Assembly: GCF_050948215.1 (NCBI RefSeq)
Contig: NW_027488843.1
Location: 62,001 to 126,000 of the forward strand
Length of the DNA stretch: 64,000 nucleotides
Direction of reading: 5' to 3'
Origin: Halictus rubicundus
Taxonomy: Eukaryota; Arthropoda; Insecta; Hymenoptera; Halictidae
Shown here: piece after piece, positions 25,381-39,410 of the stretch
Layout: each line of letters begins with the position of its first letter
Numbering within the stretch: position 1 is the stretch's first letter
Notes under the pieces: model-generated
What the model was told of the DNA's origin: nothing
The model's input: the letters and a program-made list of their open reading frames with translations, nothing else
Database searches by the model: none
Made by a program: the position numbers and the translations under genes

Positions 25381-28160
25381 CAATCCGCTATCCTATCCTC
25401 TATCATATCCTCTATCCTAACCTATCCTCTATCTTATCCTATCCTCTATCATATCCTATCCTCTATCCTATCCTATCCTCTATCCTATCCTATCCTCTAT
25501 CCTATCCTATCCTATCCTCTATCCTATCCTATCCTCTATCCTATCCTATCCTATCCTCTATCCTATCCTATCCTCTATCCTATCCTATCCACTATCCTAT
25601 CCTATCCTATCCTCTATCCTATCCTATCCTCTATCCTATCCTATCCTCTATACTATCCTATCCTCTATGCTATCCTATCCTCTATCCTATCCTATACTCT
25701 ATCCTAACCTATCCTCTATCCTATCCTATTCTCTATCCTATCCTATCCTCTATAATATCGTATCCTCTATCATATCCTATCCTCTTGCCTATGATATCAT
25801 CTACCCTATCGTATCCTCTATCCTATCCAATCTCCTACCCTATCCTCTATCGTCTGCTCTATCCTATCCTATCCACTATCCTATCCTATCCTCAATGCTA
25901 TCCTATTCTCTATCCTCACCTATCCTTTATACTATCCAATCCTCTATCCTAACCTATCCTCTATCCTATCCTATCCTCTTTCCTATCCTATCCTCTATCC
26001 TATCCTATCCTCTATCCTAACCTACCCTCTATCCTATCCTATCCCCTATCCTATCCTATCCTCAACGCTATCCTATCCTCATTCCTATCCTATACTCCAT
26101 TATATCCTATCCGCTATCCTATCATATCCTCTATCCTACAATATCCTCTATCCTATCCAATCCTCTATCCTATCCTCTATCCTATCCTCTATCCTATCCT
26201 CTATCCTATCCTATCCTCTATCCTATCGTCTATCCTATCCTATCCTCTATCCTATCCTATCCTCTATCCTATCCTATCCTCTATCCTATCCTATCCTCTA
26301 TCCTATCCTATCCTCTATCCTAACCTATCCTCTATCCTATCCTATCCTCTATCCTATCCTATCCTCAACGCTATCCTATCCTCATTACTATCCTATACTC
26401 CATTATATCCTATCCGCTATCGTATCATATCCTCTATCCTATAATATCCTCTATCCTATCCAATCCGCTATCCTATCCTCTATCATATCCTCTATCCTAA
26501 CCTATCCTCTATCTTATCCTATCCTCTATCCTATCCTATCCTGAACCCTATCCTATCCTCATTCCTATCCTATACTCCATTATATCCTATCCGCTATCGT
26601 ATCATATCCTCTATCCTATAATATCCTCTATCCTATCCAATCCTCAACGCTATCCTATCCTCATTACTATCCTATACTCCATTATATCCTATCCGCTATC
26701 CTCTCATATCCTCTATCCTATAATATCCTCTATCCTATCCAATCCTCTATCCTATCCTCTATCCTATCCTCTATCCTATCCTATCCTCTATCCTATCCTC
26801 TATCCTATCCTATCCTCTATCCTATCCTATCTTCAACGCTATCCTATCCTCATTACTATCCTATACTCCATTATATCCTATCCGCTATCGTATCATATCC
26901 TCTATCCTATAATATCCTCTATCCTATCCAATCCTCAACGCTATCCTATCCTCATTACTATCCTATACTCCATTATATCCTATCCGCTATCGTATCATAT
27001 CCTCTATCCTATAATATCCTCTGTCCTATAATATCCTCTATCCTATCCAATCCGCTATCCTATCCTCTATCATATCCTCTATCCTAACCTATCCTCTATC
27101 TTATCCTATCCTCTATCATATCCTATCCTCTATCCTATCCTATCCTCTATCCTATCCTATCCTCTATCCTATCCTATCCTATCCTCTATCCTATCCTATC
27201 CTCTATCCTATCCTATCCTCTATCCTATCCTATCCACTATCCTATCCTATCCTATCCTCTATCCTATCCTATCCTCTATCCTATCCTATCCTCTATACTA
27301 TCCTATCCTCTATGCTATCCTATCCTCTATCCTATCCTATACTCTATCCTAACCTATCCTCTATCCTATCCTATTCTCTATCCTATCCTATCCTCTATAA
27401 TATCGTATCCTCTATCATATCCTATCCTCTTGCCTATGATATCATCTACCCTATCGTATCCTCTATCCTATCCAATCTCCTACCCTATCCTCTATCGTCT
27501 GCTCTATCCTATCCTATCCACTATCCTATCCTATCCTCAATGCTATCCTATTCTCTATCCTCACCTATCCTTTATACTATCCAATCCTCTATCCTAACCT
27601 ATCCTCTATCCTATCCTATCCTCTTTCCTATCCTATCCTCTATCCTATCCTATCCTCTATCCTAACCTACCCTCTATCCTATCCTATCCCCTATCCTATC
27701 CTATCCTCAACGCTATCCTATCCTCATTCCTATCCTATACTCCATTATATCCTATCCGCTATCCTTTCATATCCTCTATCCTACAATATCCTCTATCCTA
27801 TCCAATCCTCTATCCTATCCTCTATCCTATCCTCTATCCTATCCTCTATCCTATCCTATCCTCTATCCTATCGTCTATCCTATCCTATCCTCTATCCTAT
27901 CCTATCCTCTATCCTATCCTATCCTCTATCCTATCCTATCCTCTATCCTATCCTATCCTCTATCCTAACCTATCCTCTATCCTATCCTATCCTCTATCCT
28001 ATCCTATCCTCAACGCTATCCTATCCTCATTACTATCCTATACTCCATTATATCCTATCCGCTATCGTATCATATCCTCTATCCTATAATATCCTCTATC
28101 CTATCCAATCCGCTATCCTATCCTCTATCATATCCTCTATCCTAACCTATCCTCTATCTT
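25381..28160. repeat. 1,645/1,667-bp-spaced duplication pair
   Basis: Copy 1 (25381-26515) and copy 2 (27048-28160) share CCAATCCGC (25381/27048, offset 1,667), CTATGCTATCC (about 25667/27312, offset 1,645), CTACAATATCC (26136/27781) and CCAATCCGC (26461/28106). The step from 1,667 to 1,645 equals one 22-bp monomer. A single-base difference is CTATCCTATCAT near 26117 against CTATCCTTTCAT near 27762. Between the copies lie several CTCAACGC cassettes arranged as 102-bp doublets. Confidence 0.85.
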
Positions 28161-28589
28161 ATCCTATCCTCTATCGTATCATATAATCTATCCTATAATA
28201 TCCTCTATCCTATCCAATCCTCAACGCTATCCTATCCTCATTACTATCCTATACTCCATTATATCCTATCCGCTATCCTCTCATATCCTCTATCCTATAA
28301 TATCCTCTATCCTATCCAATCCTCTATCCTATCCTATCCTATCCTCTATCCTATCCTATCCTCTATCCTATCCTATCCTCTATCCTATCCTATCCTCTAT
28401 CCTATCCTATCCTATCCTCTATCCTATCCTATCCTCTATCCTATCCTATCCTCTATCCTATCCTATCCTCTATCCTATCCTATCCTCTATACTATCCTAT
28501 CCTCTATCCTATCCTATCCTCTATCCTATCCTATCCTATCCTCTATCCTAACCTATCCTCTATCTTATCCAATCCTCTATCCTATCCTA
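28161..28589. repeat. Satellite linker
   Basis: Contains a TATAATCTATCC variant, one CTCAACGC cassette near 28213, then nearly uniform 17-mers and 22-mers to about 28540. Nothing else is visible. Confidence 0.75.
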
Positions 28590-29400
28590 TCCTCTATCAA
28601 ATCCTATCCTCCATCGTCTCCTATCCTCTATCATATCCAATCCCCTATCCTAACCTCGATCCTATCCTATCCTCTATCGTCTGCTCTATCCTATCCTACC
28701 CACTATACTATCCTATCCTCAATGCTATCCTATTCTCTATCCTCACCTATCCTTTATACTATCCAACCCTCTATCCTATCCTATCCCCTATCCTATCCAA
28801 TCCCCTATTTTATCTTATATCGTCTCCTGTCCTCTATCCTATCCAATCCTCTATCCTATCCTCTATCCTATCCTATCCTCTATCCTATCCTATACTCTAT
28901 CCTATCCTATCCTCTATCCTATCCTATCCTCTATCCTATCCTATCCTGTATCCTATCCTATCCTCTATCCTAACCTATCCTCTATCCTATCCTATCCTCT
29001 ATCCTATCCTATCCTCAACGCTATCCTATCCTCATTACTATCGTATACTCCATTATATCCTATCCGCTTTCTTATCATATCCTCTATCCTAACCTATCCT
29101 CTATCTTATCCAATCCTCTATCCTATCCTATCCTCTATCCTATCCTGTCCTCCATCGTCTCCTATCCTTTATCCTATCCAATCCCCTATCCTATCCTCTA
29201 TCCTATCCTATCCTCTATCCTATCCTATCCTCTATCATATCCTACTCTCTATCGTCTCCTGTCCTCTATTCTATCAAATCCCCTATCTTATCCTCTATCG
29301 TGTCCTGTCCTCTATCCTATCCAATCCCCTATCCTATCCTCTATGCTATCGTATCCTCTATAATATCGTAACCTCTATCATATTCTATCCTCTATCCTAT
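28590..29400. repeat. Copy 1 of a 15.3-15.6-kb-spaced duplication
   Basis: Rare variants recur about 15.3 kb downstream in the same order: CCTAACCTCGATCC, CTACCCACTA, CCAACCCTC, ATTTTATCTTATATCGTC (ATTTCATC in the other copy), TATCGTATACTCC with CCGCTTTC, and CTATCAAATCCCC. Offsets grow from 15,286 (near 28722/44008) to 15,412 (29041/44453) and 15,635 (29271/44906), so the partner has gained monomers. Confidence 0.8.
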
Positions 29401-31599
29401 AATATCATCTATCCTCTATCCTATCCTATCCTCTATCCTATCCTATCCTCTATCCTATCCTATCCTCTATCCTATCCTATCCTCTATCCTATCCTATCCT
29501 CTATCCTATCCTAACCTCTATCCTATCCTATCCTCTATCCTATCCTATCCTCTATCCTATCCTATCCTCTATCTGATCCTATCCTCTAGCCTATCCTATC
29601 CTCTATTCTATCCTATCCTCTATCATATCCTATCCTCTTGCCTATAATATCATCTATCCTATCCTATTCTCTATCATATCCTATCCTCTATCCTATCCTA
29701 TCCTCTATCGTCTCCTATCCTCTATCCTATCCAATCCCCTATCCAATCCTCTATCCTATCGTATCCTGTATAATATCGTATCCTCTATCATATTCTATCC
29801 TCTATCCTATAATATCATCTATCCTATCCTATCCTCTATCCTATCCTATCCTCTATCCTATCCTATCCTCTATCCTATCCTATATCCTATCCTATCCTCT
29901 ATCCCATCCTATCCTCTATCCTATCATATCCTCTATCCTATCCAATCCTCTATCCTATCCTCTATCCTATCCTATCCTCAACCCTATCCTATCCTCATTC
30001 CTATCCTATACTCCATTATATCCTATCCGCTATCCTATCATATCCTCTATCCTATCCTATCCTCTATCCTATCCTCTATCCTATCCTCTCCTCTATCCTA
30101 TCCTCTATCCTATCCTCTCCTCTATCCTATCGTATCCTCTATCCTATCCTATCGTATCTTCTATCCTATCCTATCCTCTATCCTATCCTATCCTCTATCC
30201 TATCCTATCCTCTATCCTATCCTATCCTCTATCCTATCCTATCCTCTATCCTATCCTATCCTCTATAATATCGTATCCTCTATCATATCCTATCCTCTTG
30301 CCTATAATATCATCTACCCTATCCTATCCTCTATCCTATCCAATCCCCTACCCTATCCTCTATCCTATCCTATCCTCGATCGCCTGCTCTATCCTATCCT
30401 ATCCACTATCCTATCCTATCCTCAATGCTATCCTATTCTCTATCCTCACCTATCCTTTATAGTATCCAATCCTCTACCCTATCCTATCCTCTATCCTATC
30501 CTATCCTCCATCGTCTCCTATCCTCTATCCTATCCAATCCCCTATCCTATCCTCTATCCTATCCTATCCTCTATCCTATCCTATCCTCTATCCTGTCCTA
30601 TCCTCTATAATATCGTATCCTCTATCATATCCTATCCTCTTTCCTATAATATCATCTATCCTATCCAATCTCTATCGTCTCCTTTCCTCTATCCTATCCA
30701 ATCCCCTATCTTATCTTCTATCGTCTCCTGTCCTCTATCCTATCCAATCCCCTATCCTATCCTCTATCCTATCCTATCCTCTATCCTATCCTACCCTCAA
30801 TCCTATCCTATCCTATGCTCTATCCTATTTTATACTCTATTCTATCCTATCCTCTATCCTATCCTATCCTCTATCGTATCCTATCCTCTATCCTAACCTA
30901 TCCTCTATCCTATCCTATCCTCTATCCTATCCTATCCTCTATCCTATCCTATCCTCTATCCTAACCTATCCTCTATCCTATCCTATCCTCAACGCTATCC
31001 TATCCTCATTACTATCCTATACTCCATTATATCCTATCCGCTATCGTATCATATCCTCTATCCTATAATATCCTCTATCCTATCCAATCCTCTATCCTAT
31101 CCTCTATCCTATCCTTTATCCTATCCTATCCTCTATCCTATCCTCTATCCTATCCTATCCTCTATCCTATCCTACCCTCTATCCTATCCTATCCTCTATC
31201 CTATCCTATCCTCTATCCTTACATATCCTCTATCCTATCCTATCCTCTATCCTATCCTATCCTCTATCCTATCCTATCCTCTATCCTATCCTATCCTCTA
31301 TCCTATCCTATTCTCTATCCTATCCTATCCTCTATCCTATCCTATCCTCTATCCTATCCTATCCTCTATCCTATCCTATCCTCTATCCTGTCCTATCCTC
31401 TATCCTATCCTATCCTCTATCCTATCCTATCCTCTATCCTATCCTATCCTCTATACTATCCTATCCTCTATCCTATCCTATCCTCTATCCTATCCTATCC
31501 TATCCTCTATCCTAACCTATCCTCTATACTATCCTATCCTCTATCCTATCCTATCCTCTATCCTATCCTATCCTATCCTCTATCCTAACCTACCCTCTA
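29401..31599. repeat. Satellite segment with GCCTATAATATC and GTCTGCTC cassettes
   Basis: Homogeneous 17-mers at about 29420-29560 lead to variants CTATCTGATCC and CTAGCC. Then come CTCTTGCC-TATAATATC cassettes (about 29637 and 30297), a run of CTCTCCTC short monomers (about 30085-30125), CGATCGCCTGCTC near 30376, and a TATAATATCG cassette near 30605. The long run 31205-31560 is nearly uniform. One CTCAACGC cassette lies near 30986. No gene is visible. Confidence 0.78.
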
Positions 31600-34500
31600 T
31601 CCTATCCTATCCTCTATCCAATCCTATCCTCAACGCTATCCTATCCGCATTACTATCCTATACTCCATTATATCCTATCCGCTATCGTATCATATCCTCT
31701 ATCCTATAATATCCTCTATCCTATCCTCTATCATATCCTCTATCCTATCCTATCCTCTATCCTATCCTATCCTCTATCCGATCCTATCCTCTATCCTATC
31801 CTATCGTCTATAATATCGTATCCTATATCATATTCTATCCTCTTGCCTGTAATATCATCTATCCTATCCTATTCTCTATCCTATCCTATCCTCTATCCTA
31901 TATTATCCTCTATCGTCTCCTGTCCTCTATCCTATCCAATCCCCTATCCTATCCTCTGTCCTATCCTATCCGATACTCTATCCTATCCTATTCTCTATAA
32001 TATCGTATCCTCTATCGTATCCTATCCTCTTTCCTATAATATCATCTATCCTATCCTATCCTCTATCCTATCCTACCCTATCCTCTATCCTATCCTATCC
32101 TCTATCCTATCCAATCCTCTATCCTATCCTATCCTCTAGCCTATCCTATCCTCTATCCTATCCTATCCTCTATAATATCGTATCCTCTATCATATTCTAT
32201 CCTCTATCCTATAATATCATCTATCCTATCCTATCCTCTATCCTATCCTATCCTCTATCCTATCCAATCCTCTATCCTATCCTATCCTCTTTCCTATCCT
32301 ATCCTCTATCCTATCCTATCCTCTATCCTAACCTACCCTCTATCCTATCCTATCCTCTATCCTATCCTATCCTCAACGCTATCCTATCCTCATTCCTATC
32401 CTATACTCCATTATATCCTATCCGCTATCCTATCATATCCTCTATCCTATAATATCCTCTATCCTATCCAATCCTGCATCCTATCCTCTATCCTATCCTC
32501 TATCCTATCCTATCCTCTATCCTATCCTCTATCCTATCCTCTATCCTATCCTCTATCCTATCCTCTATCCTATCCTATCCTCTATCCTAACCTATCCTCT
32601 ATCCTATCCTATCCTCTATCCTATCCTATCCTCTATTCTATCCTATCCTCTATCCTAACCTATCCTCTATCATATCCTATCCTCTATCCTATCCTATCCT
32701 CAACGCTATCCTATCCTCATTACTATCCTATACTCCATTATATCCTATCCGCTATCGTATCATATCCTCTATCCTATAATATCCTCTATCCTATCCAATC
32801 CTCTATCCTATCCTCTATCATATCCTCTATCCTATCATATCCTCTATCCTATCCTCCATCGTCTCCTATCCTCTATCCTATCCAATCCCCTACCCTATGC
32901 TCTATCCTATCCTATCCTCTATCCTATCCAATCCTACATCCTATCCTATCCTCCATCGTCTCCTATCCTCTATCCTATCCAATCCCCTATCCTATCCTCT
33001 ATCCTATCCTATCCTCTATCCTATCCTATCCTCTATCCTATCCTATCCTCTATCCGATCCTATCCTCCATCCTATCCTATCCTCTATAATATCGTATCCT
33101 ATATCATATTCTATCCTCTTGCCTGTAATATCATCTATCCTATCCTATTCTCTATCCTATCCTATCCTCTATCCTATATTATCCTCTATCGTCTCCTGTC
33201 CTCTATCCTATCCAATCCCCTATCCTATCCTATGTCCTATCCTATCCGATACTCTATCCTATCCTATTCTCTATAATATCGTATCCTCTATCGTATCCTA
33301 TCCTCTTTCCTATAATATCATCTATCCTATCCTATCCTCTATCCTATCCTATCCTATCCTATCCTCTATCCTATCCTATCCTATCCTCTATCCTATCCTA
33401 TCCTCTATCCTATCCTATCCTCTATCCTATCCTATCCTCTATCCTATCCTATCCTCTATCCTATCCTATCCTCTATCCTATCCTATCCTCTATCCTATCC
33501 TATTCTCTACACTATCCTAACCTCTATCCTATCCTATCCTCAACCCTATCCTATCCTCATTCCTATCCTATACTCCATTATATCCTATCCTCTATCCTAT
33601 CCCATCCTCTATCCTATCCTATCCTCTATCCTATCCTATCCTCTATCCTATCCTATCCTCTATTCTATCCTATCCTCTATCCTATCCTATCCTCTATCCT
33701 ATCCTATCCTCTATCCTATCCTATCCTCTATCCTAACATATCCTCTATCCTATCCTATCCTCTATTCTATGCTATCCTGAACCCTATCCTATCCTCATTC
33801 CTATCCTATACTCCATTATATCCTATCCGCTATCCTATCATATCCTCTATCCTATCCAATCCTCTATCCTATCCTCTATCCTATCCTATCCTCAACCCTA
33901 TCCTATCCTCATTCCTATCCTATACTCCATTATATCCTATCCGCTATCCTATCATATCCTCTATCCTATCCAATCCTCTATCCTATCCTCTATCCTATCC
34001 TCTCCTCTATCCTATCGTATCCTCTCCTCTATCCTATCCTATCCTCTATCCTATCCTATCCTCTATCCTATCCTATCCTCTATCCTATCCTATCCTCTAT
34101 AATATCGTATCCTCTATCATATCCTATCCTCTTGCCTATAATATCATCTACCCTATCCTATCCTCTATCCTATCCAATCCCCTACCCTATCCTCTATCCT
34201 ATCCTATCCTCTATCGTCTGCTCTATCCTATCCTATCCACTATCCTATCCTATTCTCTATCCTCACCTATCCTTTATAGTATCCAATCCTCTATCATATC
34301 CTATCCTCTATCCTATCCTATCCTCTATCCTATTCAATCCCCTATCCTATCCTCTATCCCATCCTATCCTCTATCCTATCCTATCCTCTATCCTGTCCTA
34401 TCCTCTATAATATCGTATCCTCTATTATATCCTACCCTCTCTCCTATAATATCATCTATCCTATCCAATCTCTATCGTCTCCTTTCCTCTATCCTATCCA

Positions 34501-34600
34501 ATCCCCTATCTTATCTTCTATCGTCTCCTGTCCTCTATCCTATCCAATCCCCTATCCTACCCTCAATCCTATCCTATCCTATGCTCTATCCTATTCTATA
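31600..34600. repeat. Copy 1 of an approximately 4.8-kb-spaced duplication
   Basis: Matches about 36440-39410 in marker order. TTGCCTGTAATATC (31843/36679) is 4,836 bp apart, a CTATGCTCTATCC (32896/37739) 4,843, CTATTCTCTACACTATCC (about 33500/38151) 4,651, GCTATCCTGAACCC (33771/38456) 4,685, and CTATGCTC (34581/39390) 4,809. Changing offsets show several internal monomer gains and losses; the second copy lacks a stretch equivalent to part of 33030-33200. Confidence 0.8.
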
Positions 34601-36450
34601 CTCTATCCTATCCTATCCTCTATCCTATCCTATCCTCTATCGTATCCTATCCTCTATCCTAACCTATCCTCTATCCTATCCTATCCTCTATCCTATCCTA
34701 TCCTCTATCCTATCCTATCCACTATCCTATCCTATCCACAATGCTATCCTATTCTCTATCCTCACCTATCCTTTATACTATCCAATCCTCTATCCTAACC
34801 TATCCTCTATCCTATCCTATCCTCTTTCCTATCCTATCCTCTATCCTATCCTATCCTCTATCCTAACCTACCCTCTATCCTATCCTATCCTCTATCCTAT
34901 CCTATCCTATCCTCTATCCTATCCTATCCTATCCTCTATCCTATCCTATCCTCTATCCTATCCTATCCTCTATCCTATCCTATCCTCTATCCTATCCTAT
35001 TCTCTACACTATCCTAACCTCTATCCTATCCTATCCTCAACCCTATCCTATCCTCATTCCTATCCTATACTCCATTATATCCTATCCTCTATCCTATCCC
35101 ATCCTCTATCCTATCCTATCCTCTATCCTATCCTATCCTCTATCCTATCCTATCCTCTATTCTATCCTATCCTCTATCCTATCCTATCCTCTATCCTATC
35201 CTATCCTCTATCCTATCCTATCCTCTATCCTAACATATCCTCTATCCTATCCTATCCTCTATTCTATGCTATCCTGAACCCTATCCTATCCTCATTCCTA
35301 TCCTATACTCCATTATATCCTATCCGCTATCCTATCATATCCTCTATCCTATCCAATCCTCTATCCTATCCTCTATCCTATCCTATCCTCAACCCTATCC
35401 TATCCTCATTCCTATCCTATACTCCATTATATCCTATCCGCTATCCTATCATATCCTCTATCCTATCCAATCCTCTATCCTATCCTCTATCCTATCCTCT
35501 ATCCTATCCTCTCCTCTATCCTATCGTATCCTCTCCTCTATCCTATCGTATCCTCTATCCTATCCTATCGTATCCTCTATCCTATCCTATCGTATCCTCT
35601 ATGATATCCTATCCTCTATCCTATCCTATCCACTATCCTATCCTATACTCTATCCTATCCTATCCTCTATCCTATCCTATCCTCTATCCTATCCTATCCT
35701 CTATAATATCGTATCCTCTATCATATCCTATCCACTTGCCTATAATACCATCTACCCTATCCTATCCTCTATCCTATCCAATCCCCTACCCTATCCTCTA
35801 TCCTATCCTATCCTCTATCGTCTGCTCTATCCTATCCTATCCACTATCCTATCCTATTCTCTATCCTCACCTATCCTTTATAGTATCCAATCCTCTATCA
35901 TATCGTATCCTCTATCCTATCCTATCCTCTATCCTATCCAATCCCCTATCCTATCCTCTATCCTATCCTATCCTCTATCCTAAACTATCCTCTATCCTGT
36001 CCTATCCTCTATAATATCGTATCCTCTATTATATCCTATCCTCTCTCCTATAATATCATCTATCCTATCCAATCTCTATCGTCTCCTTTCCTCTATCCTA
36101 TCCAATCCCCTATCCTACCCTCAATCCTATCCTATCCTATGCTCTATCCTATTCTATACTCTATCCTATCCTATCCTCTATCCTATCCTATCCTCTATCG
36201 TATCCTATCCTCTATCCTAACCTATCCTCTATCCTATCCTATCCTCTATCCTATCCTATCCTCTATCCTATCCTATCCACTATCCTATCCTATCCACAAT
36301 GCTATCCTATTCTCTATCCTCACCTATCCTTTATACTATCCAATCCTCTATCCTAACCTATCCTCTATCCTATCCTATCCTCTTTCCTATCCTATCCTCT
36401 ATCCTATCCTATCCTCTATCCTAACCTACCCTCTATCCTATCCTATCCTC
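34130..36450. repeat. Tandem higher-order repeat of about 1.56-1.60 kb
   Basis: CTTTATAGTATCC (34273/35877) is offset 1,604 bp, and CTATGCTCTATCCTATTC (34581/36139) is offset 1,558 bp. The 46-bp difference is a deletion in the second copy near 36107, removing the stretch from one CCAATCCCCTATC to the next. The first copy begins near 34130 with a CTCTTGCC-TATAATATC cassette, matched at 35731 by a version with two changes (CACTTGCC and TAATACCATC). Confidence 0.8.
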
Positions 36451-39410
36451 TATCCAATCCTATCCTCAACGCTATCCTATCCGCATTACTATCCTATACT
36501 CCATTATATCCTATCCGCTATCGTATCATATCCTCTATCCTATAATATCCTCTATCCTATCCTCTATCATATCCTCTATCCTATCCTATCCTCTATCCTA
36601 TCCTATCCTCTATCCGATCCTATCCTCTATCCTATCCTATCGTCTATAATATCGTATCCTATATCATATTCTATCCTCTTGCCTGTAATATCATCTATCC
36701 TATCCTATTCTCTATCCTATCCTATCCTCTATCCTATATTATCCTCTATCGTCTCCTGTCCTCTATCCTATCCAATCCCCTATCCTATCCTCTGTCCTAT
36801 CCTATCCGATACTCTATCCTATCCTATTCTCTATAATATCGTATCCTCTATCGTATCCTATCCTCTTTCCTATAATATCATCTATCCTATCCTATCCTCT
36901 ATCCTATCCTACCCTATCCTCTATCCTATCCTATCCTCTATCCTATCCTATCCTCTATCCTATCCTATCCTCTAGCCTATCCTATCCTCTATCCTATCCT
37001 CTATAATATCGTATCCTCTATCATATTCTATCCTCTATCCTATAATATCATCTATCCTATCCTATCCTCTATCCTATCCTATCCTCTATCCTATCCAATC
37101 CTCTATCCTATCCTATCCTCTTTCCTATCCTATCCTCTATCCTATCCTATCCTCTATCCTAACCTACCCTCTATCCCATCCTATCCTCTATCCTATCCTA
37201 TCCTCAACGCTATCCTATCCTCATTCCTATCCTATACTCCATTATATCCTATCCGCTATCCTATCATATCCTCTATCCTATAATATCCTCTATCCTATCC
37301 AATCCTGCATCCTATCCTCTATCCTATCCTCTATCCTATCCTATCCTCTATCCTATCCTCTATCCTATCCTCTATCCTATCCTCTATCCTATCCTCTATC
37401 CTATCCTCTATCCTATCCTATCCTCTATCCTAACCTATCCTCTATCCTATCCTATCCTCTATCCTATCCTATCCTCTATCCTATCCTATCCTCTATCCTA
37501 ACCTATCCTCTATCATATCCTATCCTCTATCCTATCCTATCCTCAACGCTATCCTATCCTCATTACTATCCTATACTCCATTATATCCTATCCGCTATCG
37601 TATCATATCCTCTATCCTATAATATCCTCTATCCTATCCAATCCTCTATCCTATCCTCTATCATATCCTCTATCCTATCATATCCTCTATCCTATCCTCC
37701 ATCGTCTCCTATCCTCTATCCTATCCAATCCCCTACCCTATGCTCTATCCTATCCTATCCTCTATCCTATCCAATCCTACATCCTATCCTATCCTCCATC
37801 GTCTCCTATCCTCTATCCTATCCAATCCCCTATCCTATCCTCTATCCTATCCTATCCTCTATCCTATATTATCCTCTATCGTCTCCTGTCCTCTATCCTA
37901 TCCAATCCCCTATCCTATCCTATGTCCTATCCTATCCGATACTCTATCCTATCCGATACTCTATCCTATCCTATTCTCTATAATATCGTATCCTCTATCG
38001 TATCCTATCCTCTTTCCTATAATATCATCTATCCTATCCTATCCTCTATCCTATCCTATCCTATCCTCTATCCTATCCTATCCTATCCTCTATCCTATCC
38101 TATCCTCTATCCTATCCTATCCTCTATCCTATCCTATCCCCTATCCTATCCTATTCTCTACACTATCCTAACCTCTATCCTATCCTATCCTCAACCCTAT
38201 CCTATCCTCATTCCTATCCTATACTCCATTATATCCTATCCTCTATCCTATCCCATCCTCTATCCTATCCTATCCTCTATCCTATCCTATCCTCTATCCT
38301 ATCCTATCCTCTATTCTATCCTATCCTCTATCCTATCCTATCCTCTATCCTATCCTATCCTCTATCCTATCCTATCCTCTATCCTAACATATCCTCTATC
38401 CTATCCTATCCTCTATCCTAACATATCCTCTATCCTATCCTATCCTCTATTCTATGCTATCCTGAACCCTATCCTATCCTCATTCCTATCCTATACTCCA
38501 TTATATCCTATCCGCTATCCTATCATATCCTCTATCCTATCCAATCCTCTATCCTATCCTCTATCCTATCCTATCCTCAACCCTATCCTATCCTCATTCC
38601 TATCCTATACTCCATTATATCCTATCCGCTATCCTATCATATCCTCTATCCTATCCAATCCTCTATCCTATCCTATATCCTATCCTCTATCCTATCCTCT
38701 CCTCTATCCTATCGTATCCTCTCCTCTATCCTATCGTATCCTCTATCCTATCCTATCGTATCCTCTATCCTATCCTATCGTATCCTCTATGATATCCTAT
38801 CCTCTATCCTATCCTATCCTCTATCCTATCCTATCCTCTATCCTATCCTATCCTCTATCCTATCCTATCCTCTATCCTATCCTATCCTCTATCCTATCCT
38901 ATCCTCTATAATATCGTATCCTCTATCATATCCTATCCTCTTGCCTATAATATCATCTACCCTATCCTATCCTCTATCCTATCCAATCCCCTACCCTATC
39001 CTCTATCCTATCCTATCCTCTATCGTCTGCTCTATCCTATCCTATCCACTATCCTATCCTATTCTCTATCCTCTCCTATCCTTTATAGTATCCAATCCTC
39101 TATCATATCCTATCCTCTATCCTATCCTATCCTCTATCCTATCCAATCCCCTATCCTATCCTCTATCCTATCCTATCCTCTATCCTATCCTATCCTCTAT
39201 CCTGTCCTATCCTCTATAATATCGTATCCTCTATTATATCCTATCCTCTCTCCTATAATATCATCTATCCTATCCAATCTCTATCGTCTCCTTTCCTCTA
39301 TCCTATCCAATCCCCTATCTTATCTTCTATCGTCTCCTGTCCTCTATCCTATCCAATCCCCTATCCTACCCTCAATCCTATCCTATCCTATGCTCTATCC
39401 TATTCTATAC
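36440..39410. repeat. Copy 2 of the approximately 4.8-kb-spaced duplication
   Basis: This is the partner of 31600-34600. It carries its own small differences, including a doubled CCGATACTC near 37937-37960 and an added CTAACATATCC unit near 38390-38420. Its right end overlaps a further copy at 42190-43150. Confidence 0.78.
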
